Assembly: GCF_000826655.1 (NCBI RefSeq)
Contig: NZ_JXJO01000023.1
Coordinates: forward strand, 1-64,000
Direction: 5' to 3'
Length of the DNA stretch: 64,000 bases
Origin: Psychroserpens damuponensis
Lineage (GTDB): Bacteria; Bacteroidota; Bacteroidia; Flavobacteriales; Flavobacteriaceae
Part shown: positions 1-7,256 of the stretch, one piece after another
Layout: each line of letters starts with the position of its first letter
How positions within the stretch are numbered: the stretch's first letter is position 1
Notes under the pieces: generated by a model
Seen by the model: the letters and a program-made list of their open reading frames with translations, nothing else
The model's database searches: none
Told to the model about the DNA's origin: nothing
Program-made: the position numbers and the translations under genes

Positions 1-900
1 ATAGATTTATTTACTGTGCTTGGTGGTGCTCCTGAAACTGGTGGAACATGGTCGCCTGCGCTTACTAGTGGCTCTGGAATTTTTGATCCTGCGCTAGATG
101 CAGCTGGTGTATATACTTACACACTAATTGGTACAGCGCCTTGTGATGACCAATCGGCAACAGTAACTATTACTTTTATTCCAACGGCTAATGCTGGAAC
201 TGATGGTGCTATTGATTTATGCTTAGATAATGACCCAATAGATTTATTTACTATTCTTGGTGGTGCTCCTGAAACTGGTGGAACGTGGTCGCCTGCGCTT
301 GCAAGTGGATCTGGAATTTTTGATCCTACTATAGATACTGCTGGTGTGTACACTTATACGATTGATTCAAATCCGCCTTGTGAAGATTCAACGGCAACGG
401 TTACGGTGACTACAAATATCCCTCCAGACCCTGGAACCGATGCTACTGTCGATTTATGTAATAACGATGGGCAAATAGATTTATTTACTGTGCTTGGTGG
501 TGCTCCTGAAACTGGTGGAACATGGTCGCCTGCGCTTACTAGTGGTTCTGGAATTTTTGATCCTGCGCTAGATGCAGCTGGTGTATATACTTACACACTA
601 ATTGGTACTGCACCTTGTGATGACCAATCAGCAACTGTATCTGTTATTGTTATACCTCCTCCTAGCGCTGGAGATGATAGCAACGCTATAATTTGTAGTG
701 ATGATGGTGCTCAAGACCTATTTAATTATATCAACGGAACTCCAGATGCTGGTGGAACTTGGAGTCCAACGCTCACTAGCGGAACGGGTGTTTTTGATCC
801 TGCTGTGGATACTGCTGGAGTATATACATATACCGTTACTGGTCCAATAGCTTGTAACCAATCTGACAGCTCCTTAATTACAGTAACAATAGAAACTAAT
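1..900 (+). repeat. Tandem 237-bp (79-residue) coding repeats in the adhesin-like gene
   Basis: Units begin at 1, 238, 475 and 712, exactly 237 bp apart; the fourth is diverged and fades after about 900. Units 1 and 3 differ at only one base over their first 130 or so bases, whereas unit 2 lying between them is clearly more different. The array probably continues upstream of the window. Confidence 0.9.
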
Positions 901-1755
901 CCTGACGCAACAGGGTTAGAAATTTCATCTGAAGATATCTGTTTGGGACTTTCTAATGATATATCTATTACAAATGCGACCCTTTTAACTGATGGCTCAT
1001 ATACTGTGAGTTATAATATTTCCGGAGCAAATCAATCTGATAACACCATTACAATTACTATGCTCAATGGTATTTCGGTATTTAATATTCCTGCTGATCT
1101 ATTAACAAACACAGGAATAACTACTGTAACATTAACTTCAATTACAATGGTAGGCTCAATTTGCAGTGCAGATGTTTCTGCAATTTTGCCAACTAGTTTT
1201 AATGTTCTTAATAGCCTAACACCTGAACTTATTGAAAATGGTCATATTTTTTGTCTCCAAGATGAACCAACAATAGAAGATTTATCAAACAACATTACAA
1301 ATACAGAACCTATTACTTGGTATGATGCTTTAACTAATGGTAATAGTTATGACACTACAGATGCATTAATAGATGGTCAAACATATTACGCATCGGTTTT
1401 GTCTGATGATGGTTGTGAAAGTACTATTAGACTAGAAGTTACTGTTCTGATTGAGGATTGCCCTTTAGATATTGAAATACCTGACGGATTTTCACCTAAT
1501 GACGATGGCATAAATGATGTATTTGAAATCGAAAATATAAGAGAATTATATCCTGATTTTACATTAGAAATTTATAATCGCTACGGAAATATTTTATACA
1601 AAGGTGGCACTAATACTCCAGATTGGGATGGCACTTCAGATAAAGGAGTAACCCTTGGAGATTCTAGATTACCAGTTGGAGTATATTTCTTTATTTTAGA
1701 ATTTAATGATGGTATTAGAAACCCAATTCAAGGTAGGGTGTATTTAAGTAGATAG
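1..1755 (+). CDS. Large repetitive cell-surface/secreted protein with T9SS type B C-terminal domain (5' end outside window)
   Basis: The frame is open from base 1, so only the last 584 or so residues are in view. The N-terminal part is a run of about 79-residue modules with the conserved core GGTWSPAL..GxFDP..D.AGVYTYT, probably Ig/SprB-like adhesin repeats. A non-repeat region follows, and from about base 1460 to the stop there is a gliding-motility-associated type B sorting domain, seen in FSPNDDGINDVFEI, LEIYNRYGNILYKG, W(D)GTSDKG and PVGVYFFILEF. Such domains direct export through the type IX secretion system. The next gene, 12 bp downstream, is a PorP/SprF-family protein, the usual partner for type B cargo. 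Adhesive or gliding role is inference; type IX export is well supported by the domain. Confidence 0.9.
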   Translation: MDLFTVLGGAPETGGTWSPALTSGSGIFDPALDAAGVYTYTLIGTAPCDDQSATVTITFIPTANAGTDGAIDLCLDNDPIDLFTILGGAPETGGTWSPALASGSGIFDPTIDTAGVYTYTIDSNPPCEDSTATVTVTTNIPPDPGTDATVDLCNNDGQIDLFTVLGGAPETGGTWSPALTSGSGIFDPALDAAGVYTYTLIGTAPCDDQSATVSVIVIPPPSAGDDSNAIICSDDGAQDLFNYINGTPDAGGTWSPTLTSGTGVFDPAVDTAGVYTYTVTGPIACNQSDSSLITVTIETNPDATGLEISSEDICLGLSNDISITNATLLTDGSYTVSYNISGANQSDNTITITMLNGISVFNIPADLLTNTGITTVTLTSITMVGSICSADVSAILPTSFNVLNSLTPELIENGHIFCLQDEPTIEDLSNNITNTEPITWYDALTNGNSYDTTDALIDGQTYYASVLSDDGCESTIRLEVTVLIEDCPLDIEIPDGFSPNDDGINDVFEIENIRELYPDFTLEIYNRYGNILYKGGTNTPDWDGTSDKGVTLGDSRLPVGVYFFILEFNDGIRNPIQGRVYLSR

Positions 1756-1767
1756 TAATGACTAATT

Positions 1768-2709
1768 ATGATGATTAAAAAACTCTTAACATATAGCATA
1801 AACATTATACCTCTATTAATTGGTGTTTTGGCTTTTGCTCAACAAGATGCTCAATACACTCATTATATGTATAATATGAGTGTCATTAATCCTGGCTACG
1901 CAACTAATGATCCTGATGTCATTAACCTTGGGTTGTTACATCGTGCACAGTGGGTAGGATCTGTAGGAGGTCCAACAACTAGTACCTTCTTTGCTCACAC
2001 AACATTAGGTAATAGAATGGAAGGCGGTATCTCTGCAATACATGATCAAATTGGAGATGTTGTAAAAGAAACTAATGTCTTTGCAGATTTTGCATATGCC
2101 ATCCCTTTAAGTGAAAACACAAAACTTTCGTTTGGTGTAAAAGCTGGAGCCACGTTTTTTAGTACGAACTTTAATGGGTTTGTTTACTCTGATGATTTAC
2201 CCGATCCTGCCTTTGCAGAAAATATAAGCAAAACATCTCCTAATATTGGTGTTGGTGCTTTTTACTTCGGAAAACAATTTTACGTAGGACTATCTGCACC
2301 TAATTTATTGGCATCTGAGCATCTAGATAACGATAGTGGTATTGTGACCTCAAGAAAGGAAGAAACGCATTTGTTTTTCACAACAGGTTATGTTTTCAAT
2401 ATAAATGAAAAACTAAAAATTAAACCCGCTTTAATGGCAAAAGCTGTTACTGGTGCTCCAATATCTTTAGACCTTACCACCAACGTTTTAATAAATGATA
2501 CTTTGGAGTTTGGCGCTGGTTATAGGTTTGATGATTCTATAAGTGGTTTATTTAATATCAAAGTAATTGACTCACTACGCATTGGATATGCTTATGACTA
2601 TACACTCTCAAACTTAGGTAAATTTAATTCTGGCTCACATGAAATTATTTTACTTTTTGACATTGGAAAATTAGGTAACGGATACGATAAATCTCCAAGA
2701 TTTTTCTAA
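1768..2709 (+). CDS. PorP/SprF family type IX secretion membrane protein
   Basis: A 313-residue outer-membrane beta-barrel protein. It starts with a signal peptide (hydrophobic stretch ending LAFAQQ), followed by the family hallmark QYTHYMYNMSVINPGYA and then alternating beta-strand segments to the C-terminus. PorP/SprF proteins sit at the outer membrane in the T9SS; SprF-like paralogues are encoded next to large type B cargo proteins and are needed to export and attach them. The order here (type B cargo, SprF-like, PorE-like) matches that pattern, so its likely client is the upstream gene. ATG codons at 1768 and 1771 are both possible starts. It is not necessarily the single core PorP, because flavobacteria carry many paralogues. 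Confidence 0.9.
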   Translation: MMIKKLLTYSINIIPLLIGVLAFAQQDAQYTHYMYNMSVINPGYATNDPDVINLGLLHRAQWVGSVGGPTTSTFFAHTTLGNRMEGGISAIHDQIGDVVKETNVFADFAYAIPLSENTKLSFGVKAGATFFSTNFNGFVYSDDLPDPAFAENISKTSPNIGVGAFYFGKQFYVGLSAPNLLASEHLDNDSGIVTSRKEETHLFFTTGYVFNINEKLKIKPALMAKAVTGAPISLDLTTNVLINDTLEFGAGYRFDDSISGLFNIKVIDSLRIGYAYDYTLSNLGKFNSGSHEIILLFDIGKLGNGYDKSPRFF

Positions 2710-2719
2710 ACTCATTATT

Positions 2720-4588
2720 ATGAACAAAAATTACATTCTTATATATCTTTTATGTGTTTGCAGTTTGAGCTTTGGACAAAAGAAAAGTTTAAAACGAGCA
2801 AATAAATTGTTTGACAATAAAGCTTATGTTGAAGCTGCCGAAATCTACAAACAATTAGATGATAGTCAAGAATCACTTAAAAAGTTAGGAGATTCATATT
2901 ACTATAATTTTGACATGAAAAAGGCAAGTGATGCCTATAAAAAATTATTAGCAAGTTATAAAGACAGTTTAAACCCTGAAGTTTATTTTAGATATGCTCA
3001 TGCTTTAAAAGGAATTGAAGATTATGATACTGGAGATCAAATAATGAGCGAGTACTCAAAACTACTAGAAGATACACCTCAATTTATTGAAGACCTAACG
3101 TCATTGGTTCCTTATAATTATACCATTAAACAAGTTGAAAGTGGTTCTAATATTGGTGACTTCGGAATAAGTTACTACCAAGACAACGTGGTATTTGCAT
3201 CTTTACGTAATACTAAAAACCCTAAATATGCTTGGAACGAAAATCCATATTTAGATTTATATAAAGCTTCTGTTTCTGAAGATAAAAACCTAGAAAATGT
3301 TGAGCCTTTTTCCGAAGATATAAATAGTAAAACTCATGAAAGCAATGCCACATTTAGTCGTGACGGAAAAACCATGTACTTTTCAAGAACTAGTAAAAAA
3401 CGTATAAAAATAGAGAAAGAAAAAATTGCTGTGGTTAAAATCTATCGTGCAGAATTAATTGATAGTATTTGGACCAACATTACTGTGATGCCATTTTCTA
3501 GTGACTTATACTCTACTCAACATCCTGTATTAAATAAGGAAAATACCAAACTTTATTTCTCTAGTGATATGCCAGGATCTTTAGGATCATTTGACATTTA
3601 TTATGTTGAAATTTTTAATGAGAGTTTTGGTAATCCTATAAATCTTGGTAATACTATAAACACTAAACATAGAGAGCAATTTCCATTTATAACTCAAGAT
3701 AGTACATTATATTTTGCTTCAAATGGTCACAAAGGACTTGGTGGTTTAGATTTATATAGTAGTAAGTATAAAGACAATGCGTTTGAAGAGGCTTTAAACC
3801 TTGGAAACACCATTAACTCTAGTATGGACGATTTTGGTTTTGTTCTAAAAGATTCGCTACATGAAGGATTTTTATCATCAAATAGAAGTGGAAAAGACCG
3901 TTTATATTCATTTACCAGAGAACCCAATAGAAAAACGTACTTTGTAGAAGGAGAAGTGCGCGATAAAAACTCTAAAGAGATTTTACCTGGATCATTAGTC
4001 ACGTTACTTGATGAAAACGGTACTATTGTGGACCAAATAATTGTTGGTGATGATGCAAAGTACAAATTTGAAACTGAACCAAATAAAAAGTATCAAATTG
4101 AAGGTTATAGAAGCTTTTATATACCTGCTACAGAAGACATCAATACCAATGATGAAGGTAAAATAGAATTTGATCTAGAACTAGAAATTGAATCTTATGA
4201 TGATGCCGAAGAAATTGTTGTTACTAAAACAGACGGATATATTTATATAGAACTAGAAAACATCTATTTTGATTTAGACAAATGGGATATTAAACCTGAA
4301 GCATCAAAAACACTCGATGTGCTTGTAAATCTTTTAAAGAAATATCCTAGAATGGAAGTTCAATTAGGAGCGCATACCGATTCTCGTAGTAGTTATGATT
4401 ATAACTTAGTACTTTCTAATAATCGTGCTAAAGCAACCTTAGACTATTTAGTAGCTAATGGTGTTGAAAAAATTCGTTTAAAATCTAAAGGTTTTGGTGA
4501 AACGCAACCCTTAGTTAATTGTGGTGATAATTGTACTGAAGTAGAACACTCTATCAATAGACGTTGTGAATTTATTATTCTTAAATAA
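2720..4588 (+). CDS. PorE-like OmpA family protein (TPR, beta-propeller, carboxypeptidase-regulatory-like and OmpA domains)
   Basis: A 622-residue periplasmic protein with a signal peptide (CVCSLSFGQ). In order it has TPR-like helices (about 20-130), PD40/WD40-like beta-propeller blades (about 150-390, for example TMYFSRTSK, LYFASNGHKGLGGLDLY), a carboxypeptidase-regulatory-like beta-sandwich (about 400-475, YFVEGEVRDKNSKEILPG), and a C-terminal OmpA domain (about 505-622) with IYFDLDKWDIKPEA and HTDSRSSYDYN..LSNNRA for peptidoglycan binding. This architecture is that of PorE, which links the T9SS to peptidoglycan. It begins 10 bp after the PorP/SprF gene, so the two are probably cotranscribed. 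Many flavobacteria have several copies, so it may be a paralogue dedicated to the cargo upstream. Confidence 0.88.
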   Translation: MNKNYILIYLLCVCSLSFGQKKSLKRANKLFDNKAYVEAAEIYKQLDDSQESLKKLGDSYYYNFDMKKASDAYKKLLASYKDSLNPEVYFRYAHALKGIEDYDTGDQIMSEYSKLLEDTPQFIEDLTSLVPYNYTIKQVESGSNIGDFGISYYQDNVVFASLRNTKNPKYAWNENPYLDLYKASVSEDKNLENVEPFSEDINSKTHESNATFSRDGKTMYFSRTSKKRIKIEKEKIAVVKIYRAELIDSIWTNITVMPFSSDLYSTQHPVLNKENTKLYFSSDMPGSLGSFDIYYVEIFNESFGNPINLGNTINTKHREQFPFITQDSTLYFASNGHKGLGGLDLYSSKYKDNAFEEALNLGNTINSSMDDFGFVLKDSLHEGFLSSNRSGKDRLYSFTREPNRKTYFVEGEVRDKNSKEILPGSLVTLLDENGTIVDQIIVGDDAKYKFETEPNKKYQIEGYRSFYIPATEDINTNDEGKIEFDLELEIESYDDAEEIVVTKTDGYIYIELENIYFDLDKWDIKPEASKTLDVLVNLLKKYPRMEVQLGAHTDSRSSYDYNLVLSNNRAKATLDYLVANGVEKIRLKSKGFGETQPLVNCGDNCTEVEHSINRRCEFIILK

Positions 4589-4605
4589 CATAAAAGTTAA
4601 TTAGC

Positions 4606-4983
4606 TTAATTTAAGTGCATGTCTAAAACTTGAATTCCGTTATATTCAACAAGATACTCTTGGTTTAAATAAATTGGTAGCGACTCACCTTCTGGGTTAC
4701 CCAAACCTACGCCTGCATACAAAACTTTTGCATCTTTTTCATAGGCATGTTTTTTAAATGTCTCCATCCAAATAACATCATAATTATTAGGGTTTTCAGG
4801 AAGTTTCACAGCTCTTACAATCACAAAAAAATACTGACTGTTTTTATCAATACACACAAACTGTGGATGCTTTTTAAGCTTGCTATTAATGGCTACAAAT
4901 TCAAAACCACGTTTTTCTAAATCTTTACCAACTAGGTTCATGGCCAAGTTGTGAAGTTCCTGTTTTGTTAAAGGTTTACTCAT
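4606..4983 (-). CDS. Conserved small flavobacterial protein, sometimes labelled 'NADH-quinone reductase subunit F'
   Basis: A soluble 125-residue protein starting MSKPLTKQELHNLAMN. The ATG at 4983 was chosen because the family starts here and the upstream in-frame extension to 5049 is atypical sequence. From memory, near-identical N-termini occur in a family common in Bacteroidota that is often given the NqrF name, but it has no ferredoxin cysteines, FAD or NADH motifs and is unrelated to the true nqrF at 7257-8570. The function is unknown. It is convergent with the PorE-like gene (18 bp apart), and a promoter-like TATCTTTG lies at 4988-4995. Confidence 0.75.
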   Translation of the reverse strand: MSKPLTKQELHNLAMNLVGKDLEKRGFEFVAINSKLKKHPQFVCIDKNSQYFFVIVRAVKLPENPNNYDVIWMETFKKHAYEKDAKVLYAGVGLGNPEGESLPIYLNQEYLVEYNGIQVLDMHLN

Positions 4984-4987
4984 GCTA

Positions 4988-4995
4988 CAAAGATA
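4988..4995 (-). promoter_or_regulatory. Promoter -7 element TATCTTTG
   Basis: An exact match to the Bacteroidota -7 consensus TAnnTTTG on the minus strand, ending only 4 bases before the ATG at 4983. If used, the mRNA would be leaderless or nearly so. No clear TTG -33 box is seen. Confidence 0.4.
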
Positions 4996-5049
4996 CAAAG
5001 TTGTACATAACCTAAGTGGTATTGGAGTTTTAAAGTTTCCGAAGAACAC

Positions 5050-5244
5050 ATGATGACCTTAAAAAAAAGTAACATGTCATTATCTCGTTACTACACAAAG
5101 CCACAATATTGCACCTCAATATTGGGCTGTATCAATGCATATTGGTACTCCAATTTTAATAGAATTAAATATCAACTACTCGCACTTTGCATTTGCCTAA
5201 TCATTACAGCTGTTCTAGTGTTAATACTTGGTATCTTAAAATGA
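5050..5244 (+). CDS. Possible small membrane protein, unrecognised
   Basis: A 64-codon ORF. Its C-terminal third is one strong hydrophobic segment (about residues 41-62, LLALCICLIITAVLVLILG), preceded by a Cys/Tyr-rich N-terminus; an internal ATG at residue 9 (MSLSRYYTKP) is an alternative start. I do not recognise it. It lies between two minus-strand genes, has no promoter match that I can see, and could be chance. A hydrophobic end in AT-rich DNA is weak evidence. Confidence 0.25.
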   Translation: MMTLKKSNMSLSRYYTKPQYCTSILGCINAYWYSNFNRIKYQLLALCICLIITAVLVLILGILK

Positions 5245-5357
5245 AAACAACGTAGCGTTTAAAAAAATAGAATTAAAATCGGTCAAAAAACCAATAGCTC
5301 TAAAACTGATTACTTTACATTAATAGTATCATAAAATATGAGCAGAAGTTTTCGAAT

Positions 5358-6224
5358 TTATTTAAACCTAACAAACTTAGCACTTGCAAAGGTGTAATTA
5401 GAGACAGGAATCACAGCATCATTTTCTAATTGATACCAAGGTGAAATTTTAGTATCTTCTAGATTTTTAACTACATGTACAGATTGAGCAGGTGTATTAC
5501 CTTGAAATAACAAATACAACTTATCTCCTCTCTCATTTATGACCTCGTCTGCGATCATAACAATATGACCTGGAGAACCGCCTTTAATAAGCATATCTCC
5601 AATTTGTAAATCTTTTGCATCAATAGATTCTAATTCATTGTACAATGATAAAGTCCCTGAGTACATATAGATTAGATTGAGGTATTTATAAAAGTTTTCT
5701 TCGGAAGGGTTAGCGCTTGCAGTTTTGTGAAAACTAACTTTATTGCCATTAATTTTAGGTCTGTAACCTTCGGCATATTTTTGCCAGGAACAGTAATGAC
5801 CAGAGGTAAAGTTAAAGCCTATTTCATCTTTACGATTATGGTTCCATAAGTATTCACTTCTTATTCTAATGAGTGCATCTGCACATTGTTGGAGGCCGTT
5901 TTTTGGAACCGGAATGTCTAAAACACCAATATGTCCACCTTGCCAGAAGTATTCCGAATCATCATAATTGATAATCTTACTTCCAAATGGTTTTAGTTTA
6001 TAATCCCTAAGGTACGCTTCATAGCTTCCTTCGTTATAGGATACGCGTTTATAACCTTCAGGACTATTCACTCTAGAGTGTATGGTTAAACTATCTTTAT
6101 CAATAAGACTTGGAGTATCAATTGTTGCTTTAACCGTATTTACAACTTTTTTTACAGGTTTAAACTGAAATGCTAAAACTACAAGCGATGTTAAGATTAG
6201 AGTGATAAGTAGAACTTTTTTCAT
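5358..6224 (-). CDS. DUF4846 domain-containing protein
   Basis: A 288-residue protein with one N-terminal hydrophobic anchor or signal segment (about residues 4-20), so it is exported or membrane-tethered. The body carries the conserved pattern I associate with DUF4846: GYKRV, FGSKIINYD, VLDIPVPKNGLQQCADALIRIR, F.SGHYCSWQKYAEG.RP, and a C-terminal GDMLIKGGSPGHIVMIADE and LFQGNTPAQSVHVV. The family's biochemical role is not known to me. It stands alone on the minus strand, with a long intergenic region upstream (6225-6628). The start at 6224 gives a sensible signal segment directly after the Met. Confidence 0.82.
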   Translation of the reverse strand: MKKVLLITLILTSLVVLAFQFKPVKKVVNTVKATIDTPSLIDKDSLTIHSRVNSPEGYKRVSYNEGSYEAYLRDYKLKPFGSKIINYDDSEYFWQGGHIGVLDIPVPKNGLQQCADALIRIRSEYLWNHNRKDEIGFNFTSGHYCSWQKYAEGYRPKINGNKVSFHKTASANPSEENFYKYLNLIYMYSGTLSLYNELESIDAKDLQIGDMLIKGGSPGHIVMIADEVINERGDKLYLLFQGNTPAQSVHVVKNLEDTKISPWYQLENDAVIPVSNYTFASAKFVRFK

Positions 6225-6628
6225 ATTTTAAATAACGCAAAAAAAATATGATTTCGTATTTAAAAGAAGTAATTAAAACTCGCTATTGTAAGAGTTCTTA
6301 ATCGATTCTGCTTTACTATTTATCTCTAAAACTTTGTAAACATTTTTAATATGACTTCGGGCTGTATCACATAACACGATCAAATATTAAAAATTATGTT
6401 GAAGTTTGTAGCTAGTCTAGCACTGTAAACATTCGAAGTTTTACGAAAAAACAATACATGTTCAACCTAATCTGGTAAGGTTACATTTCCGAAGAGCAAA
6501 CTAAACCTTTTAAGTAAACAGGAAATCAATTATTAAATCCTGCTTGGTTCTACTTTAATAAGAACACTATCTTTAATAATTTAAAGCTGCTACTCATGAA
6601 ATTATTATCTTGCTAGAAATTGATTGTA
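6225..6628. other. Long intergenic region with a gene remnant and a TTCCGAAGA word
   Basis: There is no intact gene in this stretch. On the minus strand 6273-6386 encodes a LuxR-type helix-turn-helix C-terminus (listed separately). A TTCCGAAGA word lies at 6487-6495. I see no exact TAnnTTTG promoter for either flanking gene. Confidence 0.5.
6273..6386 (-). pseudogene. C-terminal remnant of a LuxR/NarL-type DNA-binding protein
   Basis: On the minus strand, 37 open codons between two stops read YLIVLCDTARSHIKNVYKV followed by LEINSKAESIKNSYNSEF. TARSHIKNVYKVLEINSKAE matches the recognition helix and last helix of LuxR-type helix-turn-helix domains (typical form T-V-x-x-H-I-K-N-I-Y-x-K-L-x-V-x-S-R-x-E). 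The first half of the domain and any receiver or sensor domain are missing: upstream codons in all minus frames show stops and no LTxRE-like motif. It is best read as the tail of a deleted response regulator or transcription factor. Confidence 0.6.
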
Positions 6629-6991
6629 ATGAAAATTAGCACTCTAATACTTTTAATATTACTTACAAGTTGCCATGAGAAAAGGACATTGCCAGATCCA
6701 TTAGAAGCAGGTTGGAAAGGAGAAGCAGTTTGCGAAGTCTTAAAGGACAATGACGAACTAAGAGTCCTTAAATGTACTTTTAAACCTGGCGTAGGTCACG
6801 AAAAACATTATCACAATCCGCATGTTGGTTATACGTTAGTTGGCGGTAGATTTAGAATTACCGATGCTACAGGAACTCGCGAAGTCAATGTCCCTACAGG
6901 TTATACATTTAGCAAGGATTCCATCACCTCTCATGAGGTTTTAAATATTGGTGAGACCACTTCTGTGTATTTAATAATGGAATATAAATAA
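6629..6991 (+). CDS. Cupin-domain lipoprotein
   Basis: A 120-residue protein. The ATG at 6629 is preferred over the upstream TTG at 6620, because it places a lipoprotein signal (MKISTLILLILLTSC, Cys15 as the lipid-modified residue) at the N-terminus. The mature part is a single small cupin barrel with GVGHEKHYHNPHVGYTLVGG (metal-type His pair in KHYHN), then F.ITDATG and a second strand set ending VYLIMEYK. Such single-domain cupins bind ligands or metals, and no specific reaction can be assigned. It is followed 5 bp later by a small ORF broken by TGA. Confidence 0.8.
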   Translation: MKISTLILLILLTSCHEKRTLPDPLEAGWKGEAVCEVLKDNDELRVLKCTFKPGVGHEKHYHNPHVGYTLVGGRFRITDATGTREVNVPTGYTFSKDSITSHEVLNIGETTSVYLIMEYK

Positions 6992-6996
6992 GCGTA

Positions 6997-7161
6997 ATGG
7001 ACGGGTTTAACGTTATCGTAGATATTGCTATTGTCCTTTTTGCTTGATTGGGAGTGAGACCTGTAGCAGGATATATTAAGATAAAAAAGGAAGACCAAGA
7101 CGCCATTGAAGATGCCGATGACCTTGACACTACTCGTTCAACCATTTTAAAACTACATTAA
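6997..7161 (+). pseudogene. Small membrane-protein ORF interrupted by an in-frame TGA
   Basis: From ATG at 6997 the frame reads MDGFNVIVDIAIVLFA, then TGA at 7045-7047, then LGVRPVAGYIKIKKEDQDA and a charged tail ending in TAA at 7159-7161 (54 codons besides the TGA). A hydrophobic segment continues straight across the stop and is followed by a basic then acidic tail, as in a small single-span membrane protein. One base change (TGG to TGA) would explain the break. It starts 5 bp after the cupin gene stop and ends just before a terminator, which suits a second gene in that unit. I do not recognise the family. Confidence 0.45.
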
Positions 7162-7162
7162 A

Positions 7163-7199
7163 ACAAAAAAACCAACTCAAATTGAGTTGGTTTTTTTTT
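7163..7199. terminator. Bidirectional rho-independent terminator
   Basis: The inverted repeat AACCAACTCAA/TTGAGTTGGTT (7170-7180 and 782-7192 counted as 7182-7192) is preceded by an A-run and followed by nine Ts. It sits between the cupin unit (+) and nqrF (-) and can serve both strands. Confidence 0.85.
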
Positions 7200-7256
7200 A
7201 TTATAAAGATTCACGTATTACATACGGAATGCTAAGTTTTGGACTTCTAATATTCT

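Noticed and set aside
7042-7050. Selenocysteine at the TGA of the small ORF
   Set aside because: No SECIS-like hairpin was recognised, no selenoprotein family matches, and a TGG-to-TGA change is simpler.
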